In this document: one piece after another, positions 62,985-64,000 of the stretch | How the letters are laid out: the number at the start of each line of letters is the position of its first letter | How positions within the stretch are numbered: position 1 is the stretch's first letter | Assembly (NCBI GenBank): GCA_017744715.1 | Contig: JAGIAT010000008.1 | Location: 1 to 64,000, forward strand | DNA: 64,000 nt | Direction: 5' to 3' | DNA from: Niabella sp. | GTDB taxonomy: Bacteria > Bacteroidota > Bacteroidia > Chitinophagales > Chitinophagaceae | The notes under the pieces: model-generated | The model's input: the letters and a program-made list of their open reading frames with translations, nothing else | What the model was told of the DNA's origin: nothing | Database searches by the model: none | Position numbers and translations under genes: made by a program

Positions 62985-63405
62985 AACAGGAATTTAAATA
63001 GTGTGTTGCTGTGCTTTGCGAACCTGGCGAATTCTTTACGTTCGTAGCGGTTAAGCTTTTACCGCAACGTTCGCGAAGGATCCGCAATGCACGCAGAGGA
63101 AACCGCCGGTAATTGTGGGTACATTTATTCCTTGCGAAACCCTTGCGCGCCTTGCGCTCTTAGCGGTTAAGTTTTTGCCGCAATGTTCGCGAAGGATCCG
63201 CGAGGGACGCAATGAAATTTAAACAGTGTGTTGCTGTGCTTTGCGAACCTGGCGAATTCCTTGCGTTCTTAGCGGTTAAGCTTTTACCGCAATGGTCGCA
63301 AAGGATCCGCAACGGTCGTAATAGGAATTTAAATAGTGTGTTGCTGCGTTTTGCGAACCTGGCGAATTCCTTGCGTTCTTAGGGGTTAAGTTTTTACCAC
63401 AATGA
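62985..63405. repeat. Four tandem imperfect units of about 112 bp
   Basis: Units begin near 63001, 63113, 63226 and 63336. Three open with GTGTGTTGCTG-GCTTTGCGAACC, and all contain CGAATTC or a CCTTGCG form, then CTTAGCGGTTAAG, then TTTTACCGCAA, TCGC-AAGGATCCGC. Copies 1, 3 and 4 match best; copy 2 is diverged at its start. The 62928-63469 stretch has no gene. These words (TTGCG, AGCGGTTAAG) are often seen in intergenic DNA of this group. Confidence 0.8.
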
Positions 63406-63421
63406 AAATATCCCAAATGCA

Positions 63422-63447
63422 AAAAGGCCGGCAATTGCCGGCCTTTT
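63422..63447 (-). terminator. Perfect palindromic terminator after glutamine synthetase
   Basis: AAAAGGCCGGCAA and TTGCCGGCCTTTT form a perfect 26-bp palindrome with a 9-bp G/C-rich core. Read on the minus strand it is followed by T and works as a terminator for the gene ending at 63470. Confidence 0.88.
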
Positions 63448-63469
63448 ATTTTCCTGTAAGGTTGGTATA

Positions 63470-64000
63470 TTATCGCATAAACAGCAACTCCCGGTATTTC
63501 GGCAGGTACCATTCTTTATCGTCTACCAGTAATTCCAGTTTATCTACATGATAACGGATCTGGTCGAAGAATTTTGCTTTTACCTGGCTTTCGTAGGCAA
63601 TGGCCTTGGTACGTGTATCTTCAATTGCATTGCAGATCTTACGTGCTTCGATCATTTGCTCTACCAGGTCGCTGGCTTTATTGATGTGTTCAGAAATCTT
63701 ATCCAGGATCTGTTTCTGGTTGGCGTATGCTTCTTCCGGAAGTCCTGCATCTTTCAGGCCGCGGATATTGTTCGCCAGGAGCGTTTGATAACGGATCGCC
63801 GGCGGAAGGATCAGGCTGGTAGCCATCTCGCCCATGATACGGCCTTCGATCTGTACTTTCTTGATGTACTTTTCCAGTTCAATCTCATGTCTTGCTTCCA
63901 GCTCAGACAGGGAATAGATGCCGTTATCAATAAAGAGCTTTTTGTTTTTGTCGGTAACCATGGCATCCAGGGCCAGCGGGGTTGTTTTCAGGTTGGGTAA
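63470..64000 (-). CDS. glnN: Glutamine synthetase type III, C-terminal part
   Basis: The 3' end of a gene that runs past the window edge; 176 residues are visible. The open frame continues upstream of the Met at 63961 to the very end (LPNLKTTPLALDA). KNKKLFIDNGIYSLSELEAR, RIMGEMATSLILPPAIRYQ, the long helical section with NIRGLKDAGLPEEAYANQ, and the ending DKEWYLPKYRELLFMR are typical of the large GSIII enzymes (about 730 residues) found in Bacteroidota. The enzyme makes glutamine from glutamate and ammonia. Confidence 0.92.
   Translation of the reverse strand, partial: LPNLKTTPLALDAMVTDKNKKLFIDNGIYSLSELEARHEIELEKYIKKVQIEGRIMGEMATSLILPPAIRYQTLLANNIRGLKDAGLPEEAYANQKQILDKISEHINKASDLVEQMIEARKICNAIEDTRTKAIAYESQVKAKFFDQIRYHVDKLELLVDDKEWYLPKYRELLFMR

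Noticed and set aside
62985..63405. Possible CRISPR array
   Set aside because: Units are about 112 bp with no short identical repeats separated by unique spacers of equal size, and no cas genes are near.

Overview
The window reads as a chromosome segment of a Bacteroidota bacterium, most likely a member of the Chitinophagaceae (a Niabella-like genome is my guess). The reasons are SusC/SusD and FecI/FecR-type gene sets, several -33 TTG / -7 TAnnTTTG promoters, few Shine-Dalgarno sequences, many small lipoproteins with a Cys right after the signal peptide, and Bacteroidota-type families (PafA phosphatase, type III glutamine synthetase, BlaI/M56 pairs).

Layout. 1-705 is non-coding and repeat-rich. 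742-8398 holds a YdcF-like protein, cytochrome bd oxidase (cydAB), a small lipoprotein, prfB with its programmed frameshift, pruA and pyrR. 8656-12228 is a patch of poorly characterised lipoproteins and secreted proteins. 12518-19665 is mostly housekeeping: parE, a thioesterase, a decayed small gene, an ECF sigma / membrane anti-sigma pair, rdgB, ilvE and a lipoprotein. rpsL-rpsG (19897-20781) ends in a strong terminator and is followed by accessory genes: a trypsin-like lipoprotein, a DinB-like protein, a WKNG-repeat lipoprotein, an AAA ATPase behind a long dyad, and a frameshifted acyl-CoA-binding protein. 26349-29754 carries a PAP2 phosphatase, PafA and a thioredoxin-like protein. 29892-32850 is a BlaI/M56 sensor pair. 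32949-37674 has a GNAT enzyme, rarA, a sterol-desaturase-family protein and a large unknown. 37841-43054 is a pentose/arabinoside locus (ribokinase, GH127, GRP-type sugar transporter) plus an esterase. hsp20, a lysine-ketoglutarate-reductase/saccharopine-dehydrogenase-like protein and tRNA-Leu(CAA) follow.

46091-49604 is an iron-uptake pair (siderophore receptor and PepSY membrane protein). 50088-58574 is a complete uptake system: ECF sigma, FecR anti-sigma, SusC-like transporter, SusD-like lipoprotein, zinc metallohydrolase lipoprotein and a DUF4302-like lipoprotein. After it come a LuxR-type regulator, a TetR regulator with a thioesterase flanked by matching operators, a collapsed locus in which a frameshifted ECF sigma fragment is joined to the end of an NHL-repeat gene, a block of about 112-bp repeats, and the 3' end of a type III glutamine synthetase.

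The main points of interest are three broken genes not apparent from intact ORFs (acyl-CoA-binding protein, a WQWTSG-family small protein, the ECF-NHL chimera), the M56 sensor protein carrying two TonB-plug-like segments, the 88-bp dyad before the ATPase, and the metallohydrolase-type SusCD system. I saw no CRISPR array, rRNA, intact insertion sequence or prophage.
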